Source: CAISIP01 sp965278985 (GTDB taxonomy: Bacteria; Pseudomonadota; Gammaproteobacteria; Burkholderiales; Burkholderiaceae_C). From it: a stretch of 64,000 nucleotides of DNA. The DNA lies in NCBI GenBank assembly GCA_965278985.1, contig OZ257131.1, positions 6,696,001 through 6,760,000 on the forward strand. Direction: 5' to 3'. The notes beneath the pieces were generated by a model that saw only the letters and a list, made by a program, of their open reading frames with translations, did no database searches and was not told where the DNA came from. The position numbers and the translations under genes are program-made. Positions 32,923-41,725 of the stretch are shown in pieces (position 1 is the stretch's first letter; every line of letters starts with the position of its first letter).

Positions 32923-35900
32923 ATGGCCACGCTCCCTCTCCCGAAGCAGACCACTACCGCCCTTGCGCCTGCCGCGCCGGGTGAGGGGGTCGCGTGGGCC
33001 GGCGCGGAGATGCTGGCGGCCTTCCCGGGCTACCTCGCCGTGGTGGATGCGCGGCATGTCTACCAGTTCGTGAATCCTGCGCTGGCGCGCCTGGTGGGCA
33101 AACCGGTCGAGGCCTTCATCGGACGCAGCCTGGTGGAGGTCTTCGGTGCGGAACGGGCGGCGAAGGTGGCGGCCGACATCGCGCGCTGCGCGCGGGGTGA
33201 GCGCGTGGTCATCGAACGCAACTATCCCGCCACGGCGGACCGCCCGCGCGTGGACATGCAGGTCACCTACGTGATGCATCCCGCCGACGGCTCCGGCCCA
33301 CCGCATTTCTATGCCTTCGGCGTGGACATCACGGACCGCAAGCAGGCCGAAGAAGCCCATGTCCAGGCCCGTGCCGAAGCCGAGCAGGCCAGCCAGGCGA
33401 AGAGTGCCTTCCTGGCCAATGTCAGCCACGAGCTGCGCACGCCGCTCAACGCGATCCTGGGTTTCTCGCAGGTGCTGCGCGACGGCTCGCAGCTGCCACT
33501 GGAGACCACCGACCAGGCGGCGGCCGAGATCCAGCGGGCGGGCCAGCACCTGCTGGCCCTGGTCGATGACCTGATCGACATGGGGCAGGTGGAGGCGGGG
33601 CGCCTGGAGCTGCACATGGGGCGTGTGGCGGTCGAAGCCATCCTCAACGACAGCCTGTCGATGGTGGCGCCGCTCGCGGCGCAGCGGGGAATCCGCATCG
33701 TGTTCTCGGGCGGGCCCGCGCGCAACGCCATGGTGCATGCGGATGCGCGCCGCCTGCGCCAGGTGCTGATCAACCTGCTGTCCAACGCCATCAAGTACAA
33801 CCGCGACGAGGGCACGGTGCGGGTGCATTGCGGCTGGCGTGCCGAGCATGCGGAGGCGCCGGATGCCCCGGAGGCCGCCGATCCCGGCGGGGCCTTCGTG
33901 CGCATCGCCGTGCAGGACACGGGCGTGGGCATACCGGAGGACATGGGGCAGCGCCTGTTTTCGGCCTTCGACCGGCTCGGCGCGGAGCGTGGCGCGACGC
34001 CCGGCACGGGCATCGGCCTGGTGATCTCGCGGCGCCTGGTGCAGGCCATGGGCGGCAACATCGGTTATGCCAGCGAGCCGGAGCGCGGCAGCCAGTTCTG
34101 GGTGGACCTGCCGCAGGCCCGGCCGCAGCCTGCCACGGCGCCGCGCGCTACCGGGGCCTTGCCCCGCCTGCCGCTGCAGGGCCCGGCGCCGCGCGTGCTG
34201 GTGGCCGAGGACTACGCCCCGAACCAAGCCGTGCTGCGCCTGCAGCTGCGCAGCCTGGGCTGTGACGTCGAAGTGGTCGGCGATGGCGCCCAGGCGCTGG
34301 CGCGCTGGCAGGACAAGGGCTGCGACCTGCTGCTGACCGACCTGGACATGCCGCGCATGGACGGGCTGGAGCTGGCGCGCGCGGTGCGGCGCGCCGAAGG
34401 CAGTGCGCGCAAGCGGCTGCCCATCATCGGCATCAGCGCGGCGGTGCTGGCAGATGACCGGGCGCGCTGCCTGGCCGCCGGCATCAGTGCGTTGCTGGTC
34501 AAACCCGTGTCCATCGAGGACCTGGCCGCGGCACTGTCGCAATGGCTGGGCTTGCACGACGGCCTCACCCGGGAGGTGGCGGCGCCCCCTGCGGCCAGGC
34601 CGACCGTCATGCTCATGCCCGACCCCGTGCTGGACCTGCGGCATCTGCACCAGGTGCTGGGGCATACCCGCACGGTCCAGGCGCTGGCGCTGGTGTCGGC
34701 TTTCGTGCAGGCAGCGCGCGCCGGCCTCCAGGCGCTGGCGCGGGACACGTCGTCCGCCGAGGACTGGCGGCGTGAGATGCATCGCCAGCATGCATCCGCG
34801 CGCACGGTCGGCGCGATGGCCTATGCCGGCCTGGTGCGGATGCTGGAGCGCGACCTGCGCGATGCCGGCGTGCCGCCGGACCGGGCCGGCAGCCTCGCGC
34901 CCCTGGTCCACGCCCTGGAGCAGGTGGAGCAAGCCTGGCACGCGGCCGGACAGGCGCCGCCGCGCAGCATGGCCGCCATGCCCCGCAGGGATGCGGCTGC
35001 GGCGCTGTGCAACTCCGTGCTGGTGGTGGACGACGATCCCGTGGTGCTGATGCAGATGGAGCAGATGCTGGCCGCGCTGGGGGTGCCCGAAGTGCTGCTG
35101 GCGCACAGCGGCGCGGAGGCCATCGCCCGCATGGAGCAGCGGAGCCAGCCGGTGGAAGTGGTGGTCTGCGACCTCAGCATGCCCGAGATGGACGGCGTCG
35201 AGATGATCCGTCGCTTCGGGCAGCGGGGCTTCGGTGGCGGCCTCATCCTGATGAGCGGCGGCAATGAGCAATTGCTCGCCAGCGTCGGCCGCCTCGCGGG
35301 GCTGCAGGGCCTGGCCGTGCTGGGCCATGTGCAGAAGCCGGTGACGCCCGGCACCATGCGCACCCTGCTGCGCAAGGGGTCCAGCGCGCCGGTGGCCACC
35401 ACCGCCGTGCAGCAGGGGCAGTCGATCACGCCCGAGGCCCTGCGTGCGGCCAAGGCGGCGCAGGAGTTCACCGTATGGTTCCAGCCCAAGGTGCATGCCG
35501 TCACGCTCGCACCGATGGGCGTGGAGGCCCTGGCACGCTGGCGCAGGTCCGATGGCAGCCATGTGCCACCGGAACTCTTCATCACGGCGGCCGAGGAGGC
35601 GGGGCTGATCGGCGAGCTGTCCGACGTGCTGCTGCGCGCGGCGCTGCAGGAAGGTGCGCGCATCCATGCAGCGGGCTTTCCTTTGCTTCTCTCCATCAAC
35701 CTCTCCGCGCTCTGGCTCGACGACCTAGACCTGCCCGACCTGCTGCTGCGCGCCGTGCGCGAGGTGGGCATGCAGCCGGCCGACATCATGCTGGAGGTGA
35801 CGGAGACGGGCCTGACCAAGGATCTGGCCACGACGCTGGACGTGTTGTCGCGCCTGCGCCTCAAGGGCTTCGGCCTGTCCATCGACGACTTCGGCATTGG

Positions 35901-36204
35901 TTACTCCTCATTCGAGCAGCTGGGCCGCATCCCTTTCACCGAAATGAAGCTGGACCGCAGCTTCGTCAACCGCGCGGTGCGCGATGCGGCCTCCCTCGCC
36001 ATCCTGGAGAGCAGCATGGCCATGGCGCACCGGCTCGACCTGAGCACCGTGGCCGAGGGCGTGGAGACAGAGCGCGAGCTGCAGCTGATGCGCACCCTGG
36101 GCTGCGACAGCATCCAGGGCTACCTGGTCGCGCGGCCCATGCCCACGGACAAGCTGTTGCGGTGGCTGCGGGAGCGCCATCCGGAGAACCTGGCGGCGAA
36201 ATAG
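32923..36204 (+). CDS. Hybrid histidine kinase with PAS, two receivers, HPt-like region and EAL
   Basis: A 1093-residue signalling protein with no clear membrane segment. Order: PAS (residues about 25-140), HisKA with phospho-His169 in FLANVSHELRTPLNAIL, HATPase (about 270-400), receiver 1 with Asp473 (LLLTDLDMPRMDG), an HPt-like helical region around His620/His623 (MHRQHASARTVGAM), receiver 2 with Asp750 (VVVCDLSMPEMDG), and a C-terminal EAL c-di-GMP phosphodiesterase with Glu868 (GVEALARW), LSINLSA, EVTETGL, IDDFGIGYSS, KLDRSF and EGVETE. The EAL residues needed for catalysis appear intact, so phosphorelay may set c-di-GMP level. A GTG at 32884 would add 13 residues; both starts have weak ribosome sites. 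Confidence 0.93.
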   Translation: MATLPLPKQTTTALAPAAPGEGVAWAGAEMLAAFPGYLAVVDARHVYQFVNPALARLVGKPVEAFIGRSLVEVFGAERAAKVAADIARCARGERVVIERNYPATADRPRVDMQVTYVMHPADGSGPPHFYAFGVDITDRKQAEEAHVQARAEAEQASQAKSAFLANVSHELRTPLNAILGFSQVLRDGSQLPLETTDQAAAEIQRAGQHLLALVDDLIDMGQVEAGRLELHMGRVAVEAILNDSLSMVAPLAAQRGIRIVFSGGPARNAMVHADARRLRQVLINLLSNAIKYNRDEGTVRVHCGWRAEHAEAPDAPEAADPGGAFVRIAVQDTGVGIPEDMGQRLFSAFDRLGAERGATPGTGIGLVISRRLVQAMGGNIGYASEPERGSQFWVDLPQARPQPATAPRATGALPRLPLQGPAPRVLVAEDYAPNQAVLRLQLRSLGCDVEVVGDGAQALARWQDKGCDLLLTDLDMPRMDGLELARAVRRAEGSARKRLPIIGISAAVLADDRARCLAAGISALLVKPVSIEDLAAALSQWLGLHDGLTREVAAPPAARPTVMLMPDPVLDLRHLHQVLGHTRTVQALALVSAFVQAARAGLQALARDTSSAEDWRREMHRQHASARTVGAMAYAGLVRMLERDLRDAGVPPDRAGSLAPLVHALEQVEQAWHAAGQAPPRSMAAMPRRDAAAALCNSVLVVDDDPVVLMQMEQMLAALGVPEVLLAHSGAEAIARMEQRSQPVEVVVCDLSMPEMDGVEMIRRFGQRGFGGGLILMSGGNEQLLASVGRLAGLQGLAVLGHVQKPVTPGTMRTLLRKGSSAPVATTAVQQGQSITPEALRAAKAAQEFTVWFQPKVHAVTLAPMGVEALARWRRSDGSHVPPELFITAAEEAGLIGELSDVLLRAALQEGARIHAAGFPLLLSINLSALWLDDLDLPDLLLRAVREVGMQPADIMLEVTETGLTKDLATTLDVLSRLRLKGFGLSIDDFGIGYSSFEQLGRIPFTEMKLDRSFVNRAVRDAASLAILESSMAMAHRLDLSTVAEGVETERELQLMRTLGCDSIQGYLVARPMPTDKLLRWLRERHPENLAAK

Positions 36205-36360
36205 GCGGCTTTCGGACTGCAGTTGTGCTGTTGCGCAAGCGCAAGGCCCGCTAGACTCCCCGGGTCCGGGCGGCGTCCGCGGTGCAGGCATGGTGGCCTG
36301 CAAGGTGGAATCCTCCCTTGCCCGGGCACCGCGTGCTGCGTGCGGACCGATGGAGTGGTG

Positions 36361-36867
36361 ATGACCAAAAGCCTGGACCTGGGGTGTGGCCCGCAGCCCA
36401 AGAACCCATTCAATGCGGACGAAGTCTGGGGCATCGACGTGCGGGACGACCTGGCCGCGAACATCCTGGCCGCCGACCTCGTGGTCGAGCCGATTCCGCA
36501 TCCCGATGCCTCTTTCGAGTACGTCACGGCGCATGACTTCCTGGAACACATCCCGCGGCTGATCTACGCACCCACGCGGCGCAACGCGTTCATCGAGGTG
36601 CTCAACGAGGTGTACCGCGTGCTCAAGCCCGGCGGGTTGTTCATGTCGCTCACGCCGGCCTACCCGCACGCGGCGACCTTCCGCGACCCCACGCACGTGA
36701 ACTTCATCACCGACGAGACCTTCCCGCTGTATTTCGACGACGTGCACCGCTGGGCGAAGATCTACGGGTTCCAGGGTGCGTTCCGCATCGAGCTGCAGGA
36801 GTGGCGGGGGATTCACCTGCTGACGGTGATGAAGAAGGTCGTGCTCCCCGAGGCTTCCAGCGCCTGA
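36361..36867 (+). CDS. Class I SAM-dependent methyltransferase (predicted)
   Basis: A 168-residue small methyltransferase. The SAM-binding loop LDLGCGPQPKNPF sits at the very N-terminus, followed by GIDVRDD and the acidic/aromatic block HDFLEHIP; EVYRVLKPGGLFMSLTPAYPH is the usual strand-5 region. The start at 36361 has GGAG 6 bases upstream. Substrate unknown. It heads the plus-strand group that includes sugar-nucleotide enzymes, so a sugar or glycan acceptor is a fair guess; similar small enzymes act on other molecules. Confidence 0.85.
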   Translation: MTKSLDLGCGPQPKNPFNADEVWGIDVRDDLAANILAADLVVEPIPHPDASFEYVTAHDFLEHIPRLIYAPTRRNAFIEVLNEVYRVLKPGGLFMSLTPAYPHAATFRDPTHVNFITDETFPLYFDDVHRWAKIYGFQGAFRIELQEWRGIHLLTVMKKVVLPEASSA

Positions 36868-36879
36868 ACGGCAGAACGT

Positions 36880-37983
36880 ATGTTGCTTCCGCAGACCGCC
36901 TACGACCTGGTGAACAAGCTGGCAGCCCAGGCTGCCGACATGCACCAGCTGCTGCAGGATTCGTTGCTCGACTCGCTGGCGTACACGCAGCACGAGCAGC
37001 TGGTCGCCAAGCTGCGCACGGCCGATTTCGCGCCCTGCCGGCTGGTGTTCATGGGCGCGCACCTGTGCCATGCCCGGCCGACCGAGCCCGGCCGCCGTTA
37101 TGTGCCGCTGGCCGCCGATTTCCTGGATGCACCGCCAGCCGAGATACCACCGGGCAGCGTCTTCCTGCTCTTGAACAACGACATCGGCAAGGACCTGGCG
37201 CGCTACATTGCTTTCCGCGACGCGCATCCACAGGCGCTGTTCGTCGTGTGGGACTGGGACTCGCAGCACTGGTTGCAGATGAGCACCATGCTGGCGATGC
37301 AGAGCGACTTCTATGTGTCCGCCTCGTCGGACAACGCCTTCCTGCTCTCGCACTTCAACCCCCATATCCTCGGGCCGGTGTTCGCGGGTGTGCATCAGTG
37401 GTCGCGCGAGTTCCTGCTGGAGCGCTTCCACCTGCTCACGCAGCCGCGGGCGGACACGCCGTTCGGCCCGCACGTGCACTACCCGAACTATCCCAAGCGC
37501 AGCCGCGCCGTTGCAGCTCTGGCGAAGCATTTCGACTCGGTGCGCTTCGCCGACAACCAGTTCAAGGTCCGCACCGACGAAGACAACCTGCGCGAGTGGG
37601 CCGGCTACAAGAGCCACTGGATCGTACCGGTGCTCGGGGGCGTGCCGATCCGGGTCTACAACGCGCTCATCACGGGCGGGATTCCCATCGTGCCCGGCTT
37701 CTATCGCAATGTGCCCGAGGTCGCCGGTCTGGGGCCGAGCCTGCTGTTCTACGAGGTGCACGACGTGATCGACCCGCGGGCGCTTGCCACGCTGGCCAAC
37801 CAGCGCTTCGATTCGCAGGGACATGGTGCCTTGCTGCAGCGCGTGTCCGACGCCTTGGCCACGCAGCATGTGGACAGCCGCTGCGCACAGCTGCTGGCCT
37901 TGCTGCAGCAAAGCATCACCGGCCTTCTCGATGGTCGCGGCCCGGTGCTGCCGGGGCACTATCCCGGCGCGGGCGCTGCATGA
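36880..37983 (+). CDS. Uncharacterised protein, glycosyltransferase-like C-terminus
   Basis: A 367-residue protein that I do not recognise by name. There is no signal peptide or membrane helix. The C-terminal half (HWIVPVLGGVPIRVYNALITGGIPIVPGFYRNVPEV) resembles the nucleotide-sugar-binding end of GT-B/exostosin-like glycosyltransferases, where a conserved acidic or small-residue loop precedes a P-x-VP turn. The N-terminus has helical content (LAAQAADMHQLLQDSLLD). It starts 12 bases after the methyltransferase stop and overlaps the GNAT gene by four bases, so it belongs to the coupled sugar cluster. Assignment as a glycosyltransferase is a weak inference. Confidence 0.75.
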   Translation: MLLPQTAYDLVNKLAAQAADMHQLLQDSLLDSLAYTQHEQLVAKLRTADFAPCRLVFMGAHLCHARPTEPGRRYVPLAADFLDAPPAEIPPGSVFLLLNNDIGKDLARYIAFRDAHPQALFVVWDWDSQHWLQMSTMLAMQSDFYVSASSDNAFLLSHFNPHILGPVFAGVHQWSREFLLERFHLLTQPRADTPFGPHVHYPNYPKRSRAVAALAKHFDSVRFADNQFKVRTDEDNLREWAGYKSHWIVPVLGGVPIRVYNALITGGIPIVPGFYRNVPEVAGLGPSLLFYEVHDVIDPRALATLANQRFDSQGHGALLQRVSDALATQHVDSRCAQLLALLQQSITGLLDGRGPVLPGHYPGAGAA

Positions 37984-38534
37984 TGGCACCCTTGCCCTTC
38001 GACAAGTCGGTCCGCCTGGAGGGGCGGAGCATCCATTTGCGCGCCGCCACGCCGGACGACGCCGGCTTTGTGCTCGCCCTGCGCAGCGACACCACGAGGA
38101 CGCGCCATCTGCATGCCGTGCAGCCGGACCTGCAGGCGCAGCGGGACTGGATCGCGCGCGCCCATGCCGATCCGCTGCAGTTGTACTGCGTGATCTGTGC
38201 GGCCGGTGACGAAGCGCTGGGCCTGGTGCGCCTCTATGATCCACAGGGCGACAGCATCTGCTGGGGCAGCTGGCTGATCCGGGACGGCGCTCCTGCGTCC
38301 ACCGCCATCGAGTCGGCGTTGCTCGTGTACCTGCATGCCTTGGAGCGCGGCTACCGGCGCAGCCATTTCGATGTGCGCATCGGCAATGACAGGGTGATCC
38401 GCTTCCACACCGGCTTCGGCGCGACCGAGGTGCGCCGCACGGAGCAGGACATCTTCTTCACCATCGGCGAGGACGCCATCCGCGCCGCGCTGCACAAATA
38501 CCGGCGCTACCTTCCGGCGGGAGCCATGCCATGA
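37980..38534 (+). CDS. GNAT-family N-acetyltransferase
   Basis: A 184-residue GNAT acetyltransferase. It begins with the family's strand (GRSIHLRAATPDDAGFVLALRSD) and continues through DWIARAHADP and a central LGLVRLYDPQGDSICWGSWLIRD, with a C-terminal R-x-HTGFGATEVRRTEQDIFF. Its ATG overlaps the upstream stop (ATGA), and its own stop overlaps the ketoisomerase start. In the FdtA/FdtB pathway the sugar 3-amine is usually acylated by a left-handed beta-helix enzyme; here a GNAT occupies that place, as WecD does for Fuc4NAc. Acylation of the amino sugar is inferred from context. Confidence 0.88.
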   Translation: MMAPLPFDKSVRLEGRSIHLRAATPDDAGFVLALRSDTTRTRHLHAVQPDLQAQRDWIARAHADPLQLYCVICAAGDEALGLVRLYDPQGDSICWGSWLIRDGAPASTAIESALLVYLHALERGYRRSHFDVRIGNDRVIRFHTGFGATEVRRTEQDIFFTIGEDAIRAALHKYRRYLPAGAMP

Positions 38535-38965
38535 GCGACGATCCCACGCGGCCATTCTCCATCGATCTCTGCAGGATGATCGACCTGCCCAAGGTCCACG
38601 AGCCACGCGGCAACCTGACCTTCATCGAGGGTGGCAACCATGTGCCTTTCGACATCCAGCGCGTGTATTACCTCTACGACGTGCCCGGGGGCTCGGAGCG
38701 CGGCGGCCATGCGCACAAGGGCCTGCACCAACTCATCATCGCCATGTCGGGCAGCTTCGACGTGGTGCTGGACGATGGCAAGGACAAGAAGCGCGTGCAC
38801 CTGAACCGTTCGTACAACGGCCTGTACGTCTGCCCCATGATCTGGCGTGAGCTGGACAACTTCTCTTCGGGCTCGGTGTGCATGGTGCTGGCATCGAACC
38901 GCTACGACGAGGCGGACTACTACCGCGACTATGCGCAGTTCATGCGCGCACGGTGGCACGCATGA
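38531..38965 (+). CDS. dTDP-4-keto-6-deoxyhexose 3,4-ketoisomerase-like cupin (FdtA/WxcM type)
   Basis: A 144-residue cupin of the FdtA/QdtA family, which shifts the keto group of dTDP-4-keto-6-deoxyglucose from C4 to C3. It shows EPRGNLTFIEGG, FDIQRVYYLYDVPGGSERGGHAHK (the His-rich sugar-binding strand) and the family's VVLDDG and RSYNGLYV-P-MIWRELDNFS. FdtA and QdtA differ in the C4 epimer made and cannot be told apart here by eye. Four-base overlaps at both ends tie it to the GNAT and aminotransferase genes. Product goes to the neighbouring PLP aminotransferase. Confidence 0.93.
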   Translation: MSDDPTRPFSIDLCRMIDLPKVHEPRGNLTFIEGGNHVPFDIQRVYYLYDVPGGSERGGHAHKGLHQLIIAMSGSFDVVLDDGKDKKRVHLNRSYNGLYVCPMIWRELDNFSSGSVCMVLASNRYDEADYYRDYAQFMRARWHA

Positions 38966-40065
38966 ACGTTCCCTTCCTGGACCTGGCGGCGGGCTACGCC
39001 GAGCTCCAGTCCGAGATCGAGGCCGCGGTGCTGGCCGCCATGCGCTCGGGCTGGTACATCGGGGGAGAAGAAGTTGAATCCTTCGAGGCGGCGTTCGCGG
39101 CCTACGTGGAAGCGCCGCACTGCGTGGGCGTGTCCAACGGCCTGGATGCGTTGCAGCTGGCCCTGCGCGCGCTCGGCATCGGCCCGGGCGATGAGGTGCT
39201 GGTGCCGAGCAATACCTTCATCGCGACCTGGTTCGCAGTGAGCCAGTGCGGCGCCGTGCCGGTGCCGGTGGAGCCCGATCCACAGACCTGCAACATGGAC
39301 CCGGCGCGGATCGCGCAAGCCATCACGCCCCGCACGCGCGCCATCATGCCCGTGCACCTGTATGGCCAGCCCGCGGACCTCGACCCCATCCTGGCACTGG
39401 CGCGCGAACACGGTTTGCGCGTGGTGGAGGATGCAGCGCAGGCACACGGCGCACGCTACAAGGGGCAGCGCATCGGCAGCCATGCGGACCTCGTGACCTG
39501 GAGCTTCTACCCGGGCAAGAACCTCGGGGCCCTGGGGGATGCCGGTGCCATCACCACGCGGGACGCAGCCTTGGCGCAGCGACTGCGCGCGCTGCGCAAC
39601 TACGGGTCGCAGCAAAAGTACGTCAGCGACCTGCTGGGGGGCAACCACCGGCTCGATCCCGTGCAGGCGGCGGCGTTGCGGGTCAAGCTGCTCCACCTGG
39701 AACGCTGGAACGCGCGGCGTGCCGAGATCGCTGACCACTATGGACAGGCACTCGCGGACACCGGCCTGCGACTGCCGCAGGTTCCAGAATGGGCCGGACC
39801 CAGCTGGCATCTCTACGTGGTGCGCACGCCGCAGCGGGATGCATTGCAGCGCCACCTGTCCGACGCCGGCGTGGGTGCGTTGATCCATTACCCCATCCCG
39901 CCGCACCTGCAGAAGGCCTATGTCGGCATGGGGCTGCAGGCAGGGGCGCTTCCGATAGCGGAAGCCATGGCGAACGAAGTGCTGAGCCTGCCCATGGGCC
40001 CCCATCTCAGCGATGCGCAGCTGGCGGCCGTCGTGCACGCCGTGCGCGCGTTCTTCCGCGCCTAA
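38962..40065 (+). CDS. DegT/DnrJ/EryC1/StrS aminotransferase (FdtB-like)
   Basis: A 367-residue PLP-dependent sugar aminotransferase. It starts with VPFLDLAAGYAEL, has GVSNGLDALQLAL, FIATWFAVSQCGAVPVPVE, the PLP-phosphate loop and the Schiff-base Lys186 in SFYPGKNLGALGDAG, and a C-terminal IHYPIPPHLQ. It should transaminate the 3-keto-6-deoxyhexose made by the cupin just upstream. The start overlaps the cupin stop by four bases; an earlier in-frame ATG lies within the cupin gene. The N-acylation would be by the GNAT gene. dTDP-glucose synthase and dehydratase genes (rmlA/rmlB) are not in this window. Confidence 0.94.
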   Translation: MNVPFLDLAAGYAELQSEIEAAVLAAMRSGWYIGGEEVESFEAAFAAYVEAPHCVGVSNGLDALQLALRALGIGPGDEVLVPSNTFIATWFAVSQCGAVPVPVEPDPQTCNMDPARIAQAITPRTRAIMPVHLYGQPADLDPILALAREHGLRVVEDAAQAHGARYKGQRIGSHADLVTWSFYPGKNLGALGDAGAITTRDAALAQRLRALRNYGSQQKYVSDLLGGNHRLDPVQAAALRVKLLHLERWNARRAEIADHYGQALADTGLRLPQVPEWAGPSWHLYVVRTPQRDALQRHLSDAGVGALIHYPIPPHLQKAYVGMGLQAGALPIAEAMANEVLSLPMGPHLSDAQLAAVVHAVRAFFRA

Positions 40066-40080
40066 GCGGGCGGGCGCCGG

Positions 40081-40821
40081 ATGCAAGACGCCATCGTCCT
40101 GGTGCCCATCTACAAGGCTGGGCTCGATCGCTTCGAACAGTATTCACTGGATGTGTCGTTCGCGGCCCTTTCTGGCCAGCGCATCCTGTTCATCGGCCCG
40201 CAGGGGCTGGACCTGGCGTACTACAGGGCACGGTATCCGTCCGTAGGTTTCGTAGCCTTCGATCCGGTGCATTTCCAATCCATACCCGGGTACAACCGCC
40301 TGCTGCTGTCGCCATCGTTCTACCAGCGCTTCGCCGAACACGCCTGGATGCTGATCCTGCAGACGGATGCGGTCGTGCTGCGCGACGAACTGGCGTGGTG
40401 GTGTGCCCAGCCCTACGACTATGTGGGCGCACCGTGGCCCGACGGTGTGGAGCTGTTCGTGAACCTGGGACGATTCGAAGGCGACCGTGGACGTCGCGTG
40501 CGTGCGATGGTGGGCAATGGCGGGCTGAGCCTGCGGCGAATCGACAAGCATCTTGCCTTGCTGCAGGAGTTCCCTGAGGCGGTGGACTACTTCCAGCGCT
40601 CTGGATCGAGCGAGGATCTTTTCTTCTCTCTCATGGGTGCGCTGTCCGCTGACTTTGTGCTGCCCAACGAGATGGTGGCCTCCCGCTTCGCGCTGGAGCT
40701 CAAGCCTTCGATGTATTTTGTGGCCAATGGAGGGCAGGCGCCGATGGGCGGGCATGCCTGGTGGAAATACGACCTGGCGTTCTGGCGGCAGTGGCTCGCT
40801 GACGCGCCCGCCCCGACCTAG
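40081..40821 (+). CDS. DUF5672 family protein, probable glycosyltransferase
   Basis: A 246-residue protein of the DUF5672 family, seen in polysaccharide gene sets. Its family plan is visible: VLVPIYK start, IPGYNRLLLSPSFYQRF, MLILQTDAVVLRDEL (a D-x-V nucleotide-sugar-like motif), YDYVGAPWP, VGNGGLSLRR and GSSEDLFF. The pattern resembles GT-A glycosyltransferases, though activity has not been shown that I know of. It follows the aminotransferase by 15 bases and ends the plus-strand group; the minus-strand locus begins 31 bases on, so transcription is convergent. A weak, imperfect hairpin at 40821-40842 lacks a T-tract. Confidence 0.85.
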   Translation: MQDAIVLVPIYKAGLDRFEQYSLDVSFAALSGQRILFIGPQGLDLAYYRARYPSVGFVAFDPVHFQSIPGYNRLLLSPSFYQRFAEHAWMLILQTDAVVLRDELAWWCAQPYDYVGAPWPDGVELFVNLGRFEGDRGRRVRAMVGNGGLSLRRIDKHLALLQEFPEAVDYFQRSGSSEDLFFSLMGALSADFVLPNEMVASRFALELKPSMYFVANGGQAPMGGHAWWKYDLAFWRQWLADAPAPT

Positions 40822-40852
40822 CCCCCACCTGCTTGGAGGGGCCACGCAGCAC

Positions 40853-41725
40853 TCACTCGGGAAGGTCGGCCTCGTTCAGCGTAAAGGGGCGTGGCGAGAA
40901 GCCGAAGTCTCGCGCCGCGTCGGCGTGGTCGAAGGCCATGTCCAGGTTCATCCGCTCGGCCATGGCGGGAGTCCATTTGTGGTATCTGGGCAGAAGGCGG
41001 AGCACCACCACTGCAAGCCGGAACGCCCACAGCGGAACCCCAAGCATGCGCGGCGTCCGCCCAAGCGCCTCGAATATGCGAGCCACCATATCGCGGTAGC
41101 TGAGGATTGTGGCGCCGGAGATGTTGTATGCCCGGTTGACAGCATGGTTGCTGCGCATCGCCGATAGGCATGCGCTGGCTACATCTTCCGAGTGGATGGG
41201 CTGGCGCAATCCGCGCGCCTTTCCGAACACGGGAAAGAACCCGAAGCGCCTGACGAACCTTGCAATCTCCGTGAGATTCCGGTCGCGCCCGTTCCCGTAG
41301 ATCAGCGTGGGTCGCAGGATGACCCACTCCACGCCGCAGCCGCGTGCCCATGTCTCTATGCGCGCTTCTGCCTGTGCAAGGCTTTTTGCAAGCACCTGTT
41401 CTTCGGCCGATGACGATCCTTGCTTGGTGAACCGGCTTGTCGACGAAACGGCCACCAGCTTGCGCACTCCGTATGCTTCCAGCATGGTGAAGTGCGCGGG
41501 CAACGCCGCGAGGGGCGCGACGCATATCCATTGTTCGATCACGGGGGCGGACGGTTGTGTCGTCCACGTCGGAGCCAGTTGCTTCCAAATCACGCCCGCT
41601 GTCGCAGGGAGCTCCCCCCGCCGTGTGAATGCGGTAATGTTGCAGCGGTCACTTGTGAGCTGACGCAGAATGCTGCTGCCGACGAAGCTAGAAGCGCCAA
41701 TGACACCGACACTGGGCTCAGCCAC
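40853..41725 (-). CDS. NAD-dependent epimerase/dehydratase family protein
   Basis: A 290-residue SDR-type nucleotide-sugar enzyme. The N-terminal fold binds NAD(P) with GVIGASSFVGSSIL (a variant of GxxGxxG), followed by RRG, the VAVSSTSRF strand, ILRPTLIYGNGRDRN and PIHSEDVASACLSAM, which are extended-SDR blocks. The usual YxxxK is not clear, and SSTSRF-x-K occurs where a Ser-Tyr/Thr pair is expected. Such proteins are often 4-keto reductases next to a glycan initiating transferase. It overlaps the upstream GT2 by eight bases and is last in the minus-strand locus. Confidence 0.85.
   Translation of the reverse strand: MAEPSVGVIGASSFVGSSILRQLTSDRCNITAFTRRGELPATAGVIWKQLAPTWTTQPSAPVIEQWICVAPLAALPAHFTMLEAYGVRKLVAVSSTSRFTKQGSSSAEEQVLAKSLAQAEARIETWARGCGVEWVILRPTLIYGNGRDRNLTEIARFVRRFGFFPVFGKARGLRQPIHSEDVASACLSAMRSNHAVNRAYNISGATILSYRDMVARIFEALGRTPRMLGVPLWAFRLAVVVLRLLPRYHKWTPAMAERMNLDMAFDHADAARDFGFSPRPFTLNEADLPE

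Noticed and set aside
32845..38244. Long minus-strand frames opposite the kinase and sugar genes
   Set aside because: Antisense shadows; Arg/His/Ala-rich with no motif.
40821..40842. Hairpin GCCCC ... GGGGC between convergent gene groups
   Set aside because: Stem is 5 bases with mismatches and lacks a T-tract on either strand, so I do not call it a terminator.
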